DNA of 64,000 bases from an uncultured Ruminococcus sp. GTDB taxonomy: Bacteria > Bacillota > Clostridia > Lachnospirales > Lachnospiraceae. A program made the position numbers and the translations under genes. Under the pieces are notes generated by a model. That model saw nothing but the letters and a program-made list of their open reading frames with translations. It was not told where the DNA came from and did no database searches. Positions 24,595 through 31,308 of this stretch are shown one piece after another. The stretch is from NCBI GenBank assembly GCA_900066355.1, contig FMEL01000003.1, forward strand, positions 124,001 through 188,000, in the 5' to 3' direction. The stretch's first letter is position 1, and every line of letters starts with the position of its first letter.

Positions 24595-25260
24595 TTATTC
24601 CACAATCTTGCCATCCTCAATGCGGACAATCCGATCTGCAAGGCGGGCAATGTCGTTGTTGTGGGTAATCATCACAACAGTTTGCCGGAACTCTGCACTG
24701 GTGCGCTTGATAAGCCCCAGCACCTCGGCGCTGGTCTTGCTATCAAGGTTGCCGGTTGGCTCGTCGGCCAGAACAATAGCCGGTTTGGTAATCAAGGCGC
24801 GGGCGATAGCCACACGCTGCTGCTGGCCGCCGGAAAGATTGTTCGGCATATTTTTCAGTTTATCTTCCAGCCCCAGCAGGTGAACGATCTCGTCCAAAAA
24901 CTTCTGATCCACCGTGTCCCCGTCCAGCTCCACCGGCAGGACGATGTTCTCATACACATTCAGGATAGGAACAAGGTTATAGTTCTGGAAGATAAAGCCG
25001 ATGTTGCGGCGGCGGAAGATGGTAAGCTGTTCGTCGTTCATTTTCGACAGTTCTTTGTCCCGGACAATCACATTGCCGGAAGTAGGGGTGTCCAGCCCGC
25101 CCATCATGTGAAGCAGGGTGGACTTGCCGCTGCCGGAGGTTCCCACAACGGCCACAAATTCGCCGTCATTTACAGAGAAGTTCACGCCGTCAAGGGCGCG
25201 GGTGATATTCGGCTCTGTACCGTAATACTTTTTCAGGTCGATAGTCTGTAAAATTCTCAT
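24595..25260 (-). CDS. ABC transporter ATP-binding protein, LolD/MacB type (221 aa)
   Basis: A nucleotide-binding subunit of about 220 residues: Walker A AVVGTSGSGKSTLL, Q-loop GFIFQNYNLVPI, signature NLSGGQQQRVAIARAL, Walker B AIVLADEPTGNLD and the H-loop in VMITHNND. This set and length define the BceA/MacB/LolD group, which pairs with FtsX-type permeases. ATG at 25260 is taken as start with AAAGGATTGA upstream; a TTG at 25269 is possible. It begins 5 bp after the small membrane protein gene and precedes the permease by 14 bp. Confidence 0.95.
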   Translation of the reverse strand: MRILQTIDLKKYYGTEPNITRALDGVNFSVNDGEFVAVVGTSGSGKSTLLHMMGGLDTPTSGNVIVRDKELSKMNDEQLTIFRRRNIGFIFQNYNLVPILNVYENIVLPVELDGDTVDQKFLDEIVHLLGLEDKLKNMPNNLSGGQQQRVAIARALITKPAIVLADEPTGNLDSKTSAEVLGLIKRTSAEFRQTVVMITHNNDIARLADRIVRIEDGKIVE

Positions 25261-25265
25261 AAAAT

Positions 25266-25526
25266 TCAATCCTTTCTTTGTTTGTTGTAAATGCGGAACG
25301 CTGCTGCGCCGGTGGCCGCCAACTGTACCAGAATCAGCACAGCGAACAGTCCGAAGCTCTCATAGTAGAACAGTTCATCCCAAAACAGGAGAACATCACA
25401 GAGGGTAGTCAAGGCAACCGTCCAGCGGATGTGCTGGGCCAGCCTTTGCCAGAACGCCAGCACAAGGGCAACGGGCGGGACGATCAGCAGCGCCAGATTC
25501 AAAATCATGGTCGGGGTCAGTTCCAT
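25266..25526 (-). CDS. Small three-helix membrane protein (86 aa)
   Basis: A hydrophobic protein with three predicted membrane helices (about residues 5-23, 33-50, 55-75) and a basic C-terminus FRIYNKQRKD. I recognise no family. It is first in the operon with the ATPase and permease (5-bp spacing), behind regulatory copy B and AGGAGGCG. It could be an accessory or immunity subunit of the transporter. Confidence 0.65.
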   Translation of the reverse strand: MELTPTMILNLALLIVPPVALVLAFWQRLAQHIRWTVALTTLCDVLLFWDELFYYESFGLFAVLILVQLAATGAAAFRIYNKQRKD

Positions 25527-25570
25527 TGCAACGCCTCCTCACTTTTGTTGATAAGGTCATTGCAAAACCC

Positions 25571-25648
25571 AAATGTCCGCGAAATGTTACAGCGGCCAAA
25601 AAATTTCATCGAAAATCGGAGTGAAATGTTACAACGCTCGGACATTTC
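25571..25648. promoter_or_regulatory. Regulatory repeat copy B, upstream of the small protein-ATPase-permease operon
   Basis: A 78-bp block bounded by AAATGTCCG and CGGACATTT, containing two TGTAACATTTC sites in the leftward reading direction, start to start 42 bp apart. It is nearly identical to copy C at 27732. It sits in the promoter region of the operon that begins at 25526. Likely binding site for the response regulator encoded in the element. Confidence 0.7.
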
Positions 25649-25655
25649 AAAATTA

Positions 25656-27689
25656 TTATTCAACTACCCTTAATCGAGCTACAATACTTGTTTTTCTAAA
25701 ATAGCGAAACGAAACATGAGGAACTATAATCGCCACAACGCAAATAACAATTCCCTCTAATATCAACGGGAAAATCGTAGGCTGTATTGTAAACAGCCAT
25801 AAGTCAGGTTGATTAAAGAAAGTAGGAAGAATTGTATTTGCAACAATAAGAGAGAGAGGTAAACCCATTACACAAATCAGAAATGCGTAAAACAATCCCT
25901 CCAATACGGTCAATTTGTTAATTTGTTTTTTCGTCATTCCGATGCTCTCTAATGTAGCAAATTCCCGTTGCCGGTTTATAATGCCCGTTATAATGATGTT
26001 GGAAAAATTCACAAGCCCGATACTTCCTAATAGAAACCCAATAAGGCCACCTATGATAAAAATAGTTTGTTTTAATCCGTTCATAGTTTGTGCCAATGTT
26101 TCAGACGATGCGTATTCAACGGTAGGCAAAGAATTGATGTACTCGGTCGCTGGCAAAAAGTGTTCTTTTTCCACATCAAACACATAACTCATTATGGCTG
26201 GATTGTTATACAATTCCACAAACATCTCATTACTCATATAGAAAATAGGACAATCGCCGCCAACATCAGTGTAGCCAACATTCTTACCCGGAGATTCTAC
26301 CAATGAAAAATCAACCACTGCACGCGCAATTACCGAAACCGTTTTATAAGGCAATCCATCTTTGTAAATGGTAACTTCCTGATTGAGCGGACAAAGAAAT
26401 TCAGGAGATTCATTTGGGTTGATCGCTGAAATTTCTATAACATAGTTTCCACTTTCCAAATATGAGGTTAGTTGCTGTATATCTGTTTCTCCCTCAATGA
26501 AATTCAATTTAGGAAGTATTGATTTTTCTACCCCGTAAATATTGCAAAGAGGTCGATAATCAACACCGAGTTTTACTGGATAAGTTCTGCCATCAACCAT
26601 ACCACTTCGTATAAGGTGATTATCTTCTGTGTATTCGTCTAATACTTCCGTGACCAAACTACCATAATCATAAGTAACACTGACATCATCCAAAGTGTTT
26701 TTATAAATTCGACTTCCGTTCAGCACAGGAATATTATTTTCAATATCAGATATGATTTCATTACTAACAGAATCATCTTTAAATCGAAAACCTTGCACAT
26801 TAGAAAATGTGTTTGGGCTTGCCACAACAAAATCAAATGAGGTAACAGAAGATACATATTTTTTAACATCAACACTATTTCCGATTGCGATTGCACTGTT
26901 TAGGAGAATAATGCAGAGTATCATGGATAAGACGATAAATATGGTACGCTTTGAATTTCTTCTTAAATTTCTCCATGCCATTTCTGTTATTCTATTCTTA
27001 AACGAAAGACGATTCTTGTTGGCACTATGATAATTGTCTTTTTCATAGTATCTGGTTGCCTCAATGGGCGAAATCGTAGCTGCAATTTTGAATGGTTTCT
27101 TTATGCTCACCCAAACAGTAATCGCACTAAATATCCCGGCAACGACAAAAATAATAGGATTAAAACTCAAGTTCACAGAAAGATTGTGATACTCGCCTTT
27201 CATAAAATTAAGAATCCACGGAAGCATAAGTATTCCTACTATATATCCTAAAATCAACCCAATAGATATACCAATTATAGACAGCCAAAATGCTTGCTTA
27301 TAAACAATTCGCTTGATTTGCTTCTCCGTTGTTCCGATTGTTCTTAATAAGCCATATTTCTTTATTTCTTGAACAACAGAAATCTCAAAAATATTGCGAA
27401 TGAGCAAATAGCCCGTTATTACAAAAATCATAATAAAAAACAGGGCTGCTATTATGGCAATCCAATTTACAGATGTACCAGTGGACGGGCTGGTTCCCCT
27501 AATTTGCAAAATAGTTGTCTGTATAGACTGGATCGCTCCAACACATAAAGTCGTTACAGAAGTAAAAAGCATTGATGTTAAAACGATTGCTATTACAGCA
27601 ACAATATTTCGTAATTTGTTGGCTTTGAAGCTTCTTTGCGCCAGCTTCTTTGTAATGGCGCTGGTGTCATTTTCAAAAGGCCATGTCAT
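25656..27689 (-). CDS. Second ABC transporter permease, FtsX type, short first loop (677 aa)
   Basis: Its first residues, MTWPFENDTSAITKKLA, equal those of the 790-aa permease, and the underlying DNA is almost identical for about 50 bp; afterwards the sequences diverge. TM1 (about 28-50) is followed after only about 20 residues (RGTSPSTGTSV) by TM2, so the first extracytoplasmic domain of its paralogue is absent. FtsX-type LRTIGTTEKQIKRIV, a large second extracytoplasmic domain (about 290-560) and terminal helices with LESIGMTKKQI are present. It has no ATPase of its own and probably shares that of the next operon. The start is the ATG at 27689, preceded by GGAGGTGAT. The gene is A+T-rich compared with neighbours. 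Confidence 0.88.
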   Translation of the reverse strand: MTWPFENDTSAITKKLAQRSFKANKLRNIVAVIAIVLTSMLFTSVTTLCVGAIQSIQTTILQIRGTSPSTGTSVNWIAIIAALFFIMIFVITGYLLIRNIFEISVVQEIKKYGLLRTIGTTEKQIKRIVYKQAFWLSIIGISIGLILGYIVGILMLPWILNFMKGEYHNLSVNLSFNPIIFVVAGIFSAITVWVSIKKPFKIAATISPIEATRYYEKDNYHSANKNRLSFKNRITEMAWRNLRRNSKRTIFIVLSMILCIILLNSAIAIGNSVDVKKYVSSVTSFDFVVASPNTFSNVQGFRFKDDSVSNEIISDIENNIPVLNGSRIYKNTLDDVSVTYDYGSLVTEVLDEYTEDNHLIRSGMVDGRTYPVKLGVDYRPLCNIYGVEKSILPKLNFIEGETDIQQLTSYLESGNYVIEISAINPNESPEFLCPLNQEVTIYKDGLPYKTVSVIARAVVDFSLVESPGKNVGYTDVGGDCPIFYMSNEMFVELYNNPAIMSYVFDVEKEHFLPATEYINSLPTVEYASSETLAQTMNGLKQTIFIIGGLIGFLLGSIGLVNFSNIIITGIINRQREFATLESIGMTKKQINKLTVLEGLFYAFLICVMGLPLSLIVANTILPTFFNQPDLWLFTIQPTIFPLILEGIVICVVAIIVPHVSFRYFRKTSIVARLRVVE

Positions 27690-27731
27690 AGTTGTATCAC
27701 CTCCATATTTGATAAGGGTATTGTAAAACCT

Positions 27732-27808
27732 AAATGTCCGCGAAATGTTACAGCGGCCAAAAAATTTCATTGAAAATCGAGGTGAAATGTTACAACGCTC
27801 GGACATTT
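27732..27808. promoter_or_regulatory. Regulatory repeat copy C, upstream of the 677-aa permease
   Basis: A block of about 77 bp, almost identical to copy B, with outer AAATGTCCG/CGGACATTT and two inner TGTAACATTTC sites on the bottom strand. It lies about 43 bp upstream of the permease ATG. Confidence 0.7.
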
Positions 27809-27849
27809 CAAAAAAATTTACGGCGGGCAGCCGGAAATGGCCGTCCGCC
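27809..27849 (-). terminator. Terminator after the cargo histidine kinase
   Basis: A GC-rich imperfect stem (GGCGGGCAGCC at 27822 with GGCCGTCCGCC at 27839) followed on the bottom strand by a T-rich run ending TTTTTTT. It separates the two-component genes from the permease unit. Confidence 0.7.
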
Positions 27850-27854
27850 GCGTT

Positions 27855-28886
27855 CTATTTTGTCGGTAGCATAATGGAAAATTCCGACCCCTTGCCCGGT
27901 TCCGAAACCACTTTGATATAGCCGCCCTGCCGCGTTACGATCTCGCGGGCCAGATACAGGCCAATCCCCACGCCCTGCTGTTCGTGTACTTCTTCCTCAC
28001 GATAGAAGCGCCGGAAGATAGCGGCCTGATTGCTTTCGGAAATGCCCTTGCCGGTGTCGGTTACTTTGATCTCCACATACATTTCCCACAGCACCACCGA
28101 CACAGCGATTTTTCCGCCTGCCGGGGTGTACTTCACCGCATTGTCCAGCAGATTAAAGAGGGCCTCGGATGTCCACTTGCTGTCATGGAAAACGGTCAAA
28201 TCCTCCGGGCAGTCCACGGACACAGCGATTTCCTTTTTCTCCGCCGCATACACAATCCCACTCATGGCCTGCGCCACGGTATCAAAGAGGCGACCCGGTT
28301 TCTTATCCAACTGGATCACGCCCGTTTCCAGCCGTGAGGTTTTCACAAGGGCCTGAAAGAGAAAGTCCAGCTTATCCGTCTGGCTGCGGATTCCCCGGAT
28401 AAAGTCGGTGCGCTCCGCCTCGGTCATGGGCTTTTCCAGCAGGGTGTCCGTCGCCATTTTCAGATTGCTTACCGGCGTTTTCACCTGATGGGAAATATCC
28501 GATACAAGGGTCTGTAACTCCTGCCGTTCCTCGTCCACCCGGCGGCGGTTCTCCTGCATGATCTGGTAAAGCCTTGCCAGCCGGTGTCCGATTCTGGCAA
28601 GCTGGGTTTCGCTGTCCTCTGGCCGCTGGGGCGCTTCATTCCCGGCGATCATGTGGTCTAAGGTCTGGCACAGGTCAGCGGTAAACTGCGACAGCCGCTT
28701 TCCAAACGCCTGCGTCAGTACAAAAATCCCCACAAGGGCGCACAGCAGCAGCGTCCCGCCTGTCAGCAGCACCGCAATCTGTTTTGTCACAAGAAACAGG
28801 GCTATGGTGATCCCGGACATGGAGAGGGCAAGCCCCATTGCCACCCGGCTAAACAGCCGCTTTACCGAGAGATTTTGAAACTTCAT
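27855..28886 (-). CDS. Cargo sensor histidine kinase (343 aa)
   Basis: A compact sensor: two closely spaced membrane helices (about residues 14-32 and 36-56) with almost no extracellular loop, as in intramembrane-sensing kinases paired with BceAB-like transporters. The HisKA domain has LVSDISHQVKTPVSNLK with the phospho-His. The ATPase domain has LFNLLDNAVKYTPAGG, DTGKGISESN and GVGIGLYLAREI. It overlaps the response regulator stop by 4 nt (ATGA). Such kinases usually sense through their transporter, which fits the adjacent ABC genes. Confidence 0.92.
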   Translation of the reverse strand: MKFQNLSVKRLFSRVAMGLALSMSGITIALFLVTKQIAVLLTGGTLLLCALVGIFVLTQAFGKRLSQFTADLCQTLDHMIAGNEAPQRPEDSETQLARIGHRLARLYQIMQENRRRVDEERQELQTLVSDISHQVKTPVSNLKMATDTLLEKPMTEAERTDFIRGIRSQTDKLDFLFQALVKTSRLETGVIQLDKKPGRLFDTVAQAMSGIVYAAEKKEIAVSVDCPEDLTVFHDSKWTSEALFNLLDNAVKYTPAGGKIAVSVVLWEMYVEIKVTDTGKGISESNQAAIFRRFYREEEVHEQQGVGIGLYLAREIVTRQGGYIKVVSEPGKGSEFSIMLPTK

Positions 28887-29575
28887 TTTGCCTCACCTCC
28901 CGTCCATTGATAGCCCATGCCGTAAACGGTCTTGATGTAGGGCGCGCCGCCGTCGGATTCAATCTTGCTGCGAATCCGGCTGATGGAGGTTGTCAGGGTG
29001 TGTTCGTCTACAAACCTCTCGTCTATATCCCACAGCTTTTCCAAAAGCTGCCCACGGGTCAGCACTTGCCGGGGATTTTTACGAAACAGGTTCAGCATTT
29101 TGTACTCCATCGGGGATAGGGTCAGGGGCTTGCCGTTTAGGGAAGCCGTCTGCTCCGAGAAGTCCAGAAACAGCCGTCCGTCATCGTAAATGTCCTTAGC
29201 CGGTTTGTGGTGTTCCAGCATGGCGAACATGGCTTTGATCTTCCGCTGCAAGGCCCCGATTACAAAGGGCTTTGTGATGTAGTCCACCGCGCCCACCTCA
29301 TAGCCCCGTATCTGGTCGCTCTCCTGATCGTTGGCGGTCAGGAATATTACGATGGTGTCCGGGTGCTGGGGCTTTATCAGCTTGCACAGTTCAAAACCGT
29401 TCCCGTCCGGCAGGTTGATGTCCAGCAGCACTAAATCAAATTCCCGCTGGCGGATGGCTTCGGCTGCGGTTCTGGCATTTAGGGCAGAAGTCACGCCGTA
29501 GCCGTCTGCGGTCAGGTTATAGTCTAACATCTTATTCAAAAAACTGTCGTCCTCGACAATTAAAATCTGCTCCAT
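28883..29575 (-). CDS. Cargo response regulator, OmpR family (230 aa)
   Basis: The receiver has ILIVEDDSFLN, the phospho-Asp in LVLLDINLPDGNG, IVIFLTAND and the Lys in YITKPFVIGALQRK. The C-terminal winged helix contains LSPMEYKMLNLFRKNP and TTSISRIRSKIE with GMGYQWTGG near the end. ATG at 29575 is chosen because GGAAGTGAG precedes it; the upstream in-frame extension to 29656 crosses the promoter. A TGTAACA-containing motif shared with copies A-C sits just upstream, implying autoregulation and control of the two transporter units. Confidence 0.93.
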   Translation of the reverse strand: MEQILIVEDDSFLNKMLDYNLTADGYGVTSALNARTAAEAIRQREFDLVLLDINLPDGNGFELCKLIKPQHPDTIVIFLTANDQESDQIRGYEVGAVDYITKPFVIGALQRKIKAMFAMLEHHKPAKDIYDDGRLFLDFSEQTASLNGKPLTLSPMEYKMLNLFRKNPRQVLTRGQLLEKLWDIDERFVDEHTLTTSISRIRSKIESDGGAPYIKTVYGMGYQWTGGEAK

Positions 29576-29603
29576 ATTCTCACTTCCTTTGCTTTTTGCA
29601 GAT

Positions 29604-29636
29604 AGTATAACAGGCAAATGTCCGAGAATTGTTACA
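29604..29636 (-). promoter_or_regulatory. Promoter and regulatory half-site (copy D) of the cargo response regulator
   Basis: On the bottom strand TGTAACAATTCTCGGACATTT (29616-29636) shares the TGTAACA and CGGACATTT blocks of copies B and C. It lies 6 bp before a -10-like TATACT (29604-29609). No good -35 box is present, as expected for an activator-dependent promoter. Confidence 0.6.
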
Positions 29637-29689
29637 AGGACAAATATATTTATCATTTTACAGCTTTTTTATGTGTACTGCAATTTTAT

Positions 29690-29726
29690 AAAAGAAAGGA
29701 CAGCAGTATCATCAAATTGCTGTCCT
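29690..29726 (-). terminator. Hairpin near the right end of the element
   Basis: Perfect 9-bp stem AGGACAGCA (29697-29705) with TGCTGTCCT (29718-29726), followed on the bottom strand by TTCTTTTATAA. It would stop leftward transcripts entering the element from the ydcZ side. The rest of 29727-29804 holds the ATAAGCGTGGG repeat (29752-29762) and the terminal TATCTTTAA. Confidence 0.6.
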
Positions 29727-29804
29727 TGCGGTTTATTATAGCTGGTAGTGTATAAGCGTGGGTTCATCATATTTGGTGTGGTATCTTTAACTATGGGAAA
29801 CTCC

Positions 29805-30236
29805 CTATTCCCATTTAAAAATCACGATCCCGGCAATCGCGATCAACATTCCAAGGACTTTCCTCCATACAAAAGGTTCTCGCTCTACACCAAACATTCC
29901 TAAAAGTTCAATCACGTATGCTACGATAAGCTGCGAGATCACGATCAGCATTGCCGCTTTTGCCGGGCCCAGCGCACCCATACTCTGAATCACCGTAATC
30001 GTAATAAAAGCTCCGATCACACCACCCAGCAGTGTATATTTATTTTCAATCTGCCAGAGTGCTCCAATACTCTGCCGTCCGGTAAAAAGCCACGCTGCCA
30101 CGCATACCATAAACGCAGAAAGCTGTACCCATCCGGTCGATACCCAGAGACTGGTCTGTTTTGTCACTTCCGTATTAAAAACACCCTGAATACTCATCAA
30201 TGCGCCGGATATCAGCGCCGCCAGAAATCCCCACAT
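29805..30236 (-). CDS. YdcZ/DUF606 family DMT transporter (143 aa)
   Basis: A small membrane protein of the drug/metabolite transporter superfamily with five hydrophobic stretches across 143 residues. The family-like N-terminus is MWGFLAALISGALMSIQGVFN, followed by LGGVIGAFITITVIQSMGALGPAKAAMLIVISQ. Half-size members of this kind often act as dimers; the substrate is unknown. It is the first chromosomal gene right of the mobile element; its stop codon is 15 bp from the proposed end. Upstream (30237-30433) is a CAGGTGG/CCACCTG inverted repeat and no other gene. Confidence 0.85.
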   Translation of the reverse strand: MWGFLAALISGALMSIQGVFNTEVTKQTSLWVSTGWVQLSAFMVCVAAWLFTGRQSIGALWQIENKYTLLGGVIGAFITITVIQSMGALGPAKAAMLIVISQLIVAYVIELLGMFGVEREPFVWRKVLGMLIAIAGIVIFKWE

Positions 30237-30371
30237 AAAATGCCTCCATACAGATCAGGTGGTCTCTTTTTCCTGTATCCACCTGAAGCTTTTACTATCA
30301 GCATATGCACAAAATCTGTATTTTATACAGGCAGCCCTTTTAACAAAATATCATATTAACCCTTCGAAACC

Positions 30372-30405
30372 AAAAAGGATCCCGCAGCTTTACGCCGTGG
30401 GATCC
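30372..30405 (-). terminator. Terminator of the feo gene cluster
   Basis: GGATCCC-containing stem (30377-30405, 12 bp with one mismatch) followed on the bottom strand by TTTTTGG. It lies 29 bp after the stop codon of the HMA protein gene. Confidence 0.85.
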
Positions 30406-30433
30406 GAAAAAATGATATTTCATTTACCGTATA

Positions 30434-30799
30434 TTATTTGATGCTTACGACTCTGTATCCGGCATCTTTGACGATTCTTCTAAGCTGTTCCTCATCAAGT
30501 TCGCGGTCATAGGAAACGACTGCTTCGTTTTCAGAAAGATTTACTTTTGCGGAAGCACCGTCCACCTTATTGATTGCTTCGGTAACTGCTTTTACACAGT
30601 GTTCGCAGTGCATACCGGAAATTTTGAGAACTTTTTTTCCGAGAACCGGCTTATCCAGTTTTTTATCCGGAATATCCAGGACAACGGTTCCGCCACCACC
30701 GCCACAGCACGGACTGTCACCTTTAAAGTGTTTGATGGAGCCTTTCAGAGCAAATCCAAGTAAAATAACCACGATCAGTACAACTATTATGTCAACCAT
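30434..30799 (-). CDS. Membrane-anchored heavy-metal-associated (HMA) domain protein (121 aa)
   Basis: Residues 3-20 form a membrane anchor. A short CCGGGGG segment follows, then a ferredoxin-like HMA domain (about 54-121) with the metal-binding motif GMHCEHC and the usual DGASAKVNLSENEAVV and DAGYRV ends. HMA domains of this type (CopZ, MerP) bind Cu(I), Zn or Hg. Its position as last gene of the feo cluster is notable and might link iron uptake with handling of another metal. The ATG overlaps the stop codon of the preceding 49-aa gene. Confidence 0.85.
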   Translation of the reverse strand: MVDIIVVLIVVILLGFALKGSIKHFKGDSPCCGGGGGTVVLDIPDKKLDKPVLGKKVLKISGMHCEHCVKAVTEAINKVDGASAKVNLSENEAVVSYDRELDEEQLRRIVKDAGYRVVSIK

Positions 30800-30948
30800 T
30801 ATTCGTTACCTCTTCTGAACTCTTCATCTCTTTTTTGTTCTCTTTTTTTCCTGATCCACTGGAATCCCTGATAGATCAGCATTCCGACAATGTAAATAAT
30901 GATTACCGCACCAAACATGTACATCGTGGATCCTGTTGAATTTCCCAT
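30799..30948 (-). CDS. Small single-pass membrane protein of the feo cluster (49 aa)
   Basis: Translation of the bottom strand from ATG 30948 gives MGNSTGSTMYMFGAVIIIY, a membrane helix (about residues 9-29), then a charged tail (QWIRKKREQKRDEEFRRGNE). GGAGAAAAT precedes the ATG. The stop codon overlaps the next ATG (TAATG) and it begins 11 bp after the Cys-rich gene, so it is part of the operon. I know no named family; it looks like a small accessory subunit of the Feo system. Confidence 0.7.
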   Translation of the reverse strand: MGNSTGSTMYMFGAVIIIYIVGMLIYQGFQWIRKKREQKRDEEFRRGNE

Positions 30949-30959
30949 ATTATTTTCTC

Positions 30960-31169
30960 CTATTTCAGATGATTCTCTTTGTAAGAAGACTGTGCAGTTC
31001 TCTTAAAAGCAGCCCCGCTGCATCCGCCACAGCTGCCACAATTTCCACTGCATCCGGCGCATCCCATATGTTTGCCTTCTTTGGAATTCTTTACACTCTT
31101 ATAGATCACGAATGCACAATATCCGAGAATCAGAACCATTATAATTATATTTGCAAGCATTTTACTCAT
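30960..31169 (-). CDS. FeoB-associated Cys-rich membrane protein (69 aa)
   Basis: An N-terminal membrane helix (about 6-26) is followed by a Cys/Gly-rich stretch, GCAGCSGNCGSCGGCSG (residues about 36-52), and a polar tail. This is the pattern of FeoB-associated Cys-rich membrane proteins (annotated with FeoB in many Firmicutes), thought to assist ferrous iron handling at the pore. It follows feoB in the same direction. Confidence 0.85.
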   Translation of the reverse strand: MSKMLANIIIMVLILGYCAFVIYKSVKNSKEGKHMGCAGCSGNCGSCGGCSGAAFKRTAQSSYKENHLK

Positions 31170-31273
31170 CCTCTCTTATTTGCAGGCTTAATTACTACTG
31201 CCAACCACACAATTTGCTTCTCCGTTTCATCCGGAATAACTTTCTTTAAGCTGAAAGCAGAGGCCGGACACAT
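31166..31273 (-). CDS. Possible small protein of the feo cluster (35 aa)
   Basis: Between feoB and the Cys-rich gene a short frame from ATG 31273 encodes MCPASAFSLKKVIPDETEKQ followed by a short hydrophobic tail. AAAGGGG lies about 12 nt upstream, and its stop codon overlaps the next start in an ATGA arrangement. The overlap and the lack of another explanation for the 139-bp gap favour translation, but the product matches nothing I know and could be chance. Confidence 0.35.
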   Translation of the reverse strand: MCPASAFSLKKVIPDETEKQIVWLAVVIKPANKRG

Positions 31274-31308
31274 CTTTGTATCCAGCCCCTTTATTATTTC
31301 ATAATTTC

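Larger units (their letters stand above)
13760..29790. mobile_element. Mobilizable genetic element, about 16.0 kb, serine-recombinase type
   Basis: The stretch between comEA and the ydcZ-like gene carries recombinase, replication, mobilization and cargo modules. Its base composition and gene content differ from the flanks. Proposed ends are a perfect 9-bp inverted repeat, TTAAAGATA at 13760-13768 and TATCTTTAA at 29782-29790, the left one only 21 bp from the recombinase stop codon. An 11-mer ATAAGCGTGGG recurs 20 bp inside the right end and in the recombinase upstream region. There is no conjugation (type IV secretion) machinery, so it would need a helper: an IME rather than an ICE. Exact attachment core dinucleotides cannot be fixed without an empty site. 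Confidence 0.8.

Noticed and set aside
22075..27808. Repeats A, B, C considered as a CRISPR array
   Set aside because: Copies are about 2-3 kb apart, lack unique spacers of equal size and coincide with promoter regions; no cas genes.
30240..30300. CAGGTGG/CCACCTG repeat upstream of the ydcZ-like gene considered as a riboswitch
   Set aside because: It shows no conserved core of a riboswitch class that I know; recorded only as an inverted repeat.
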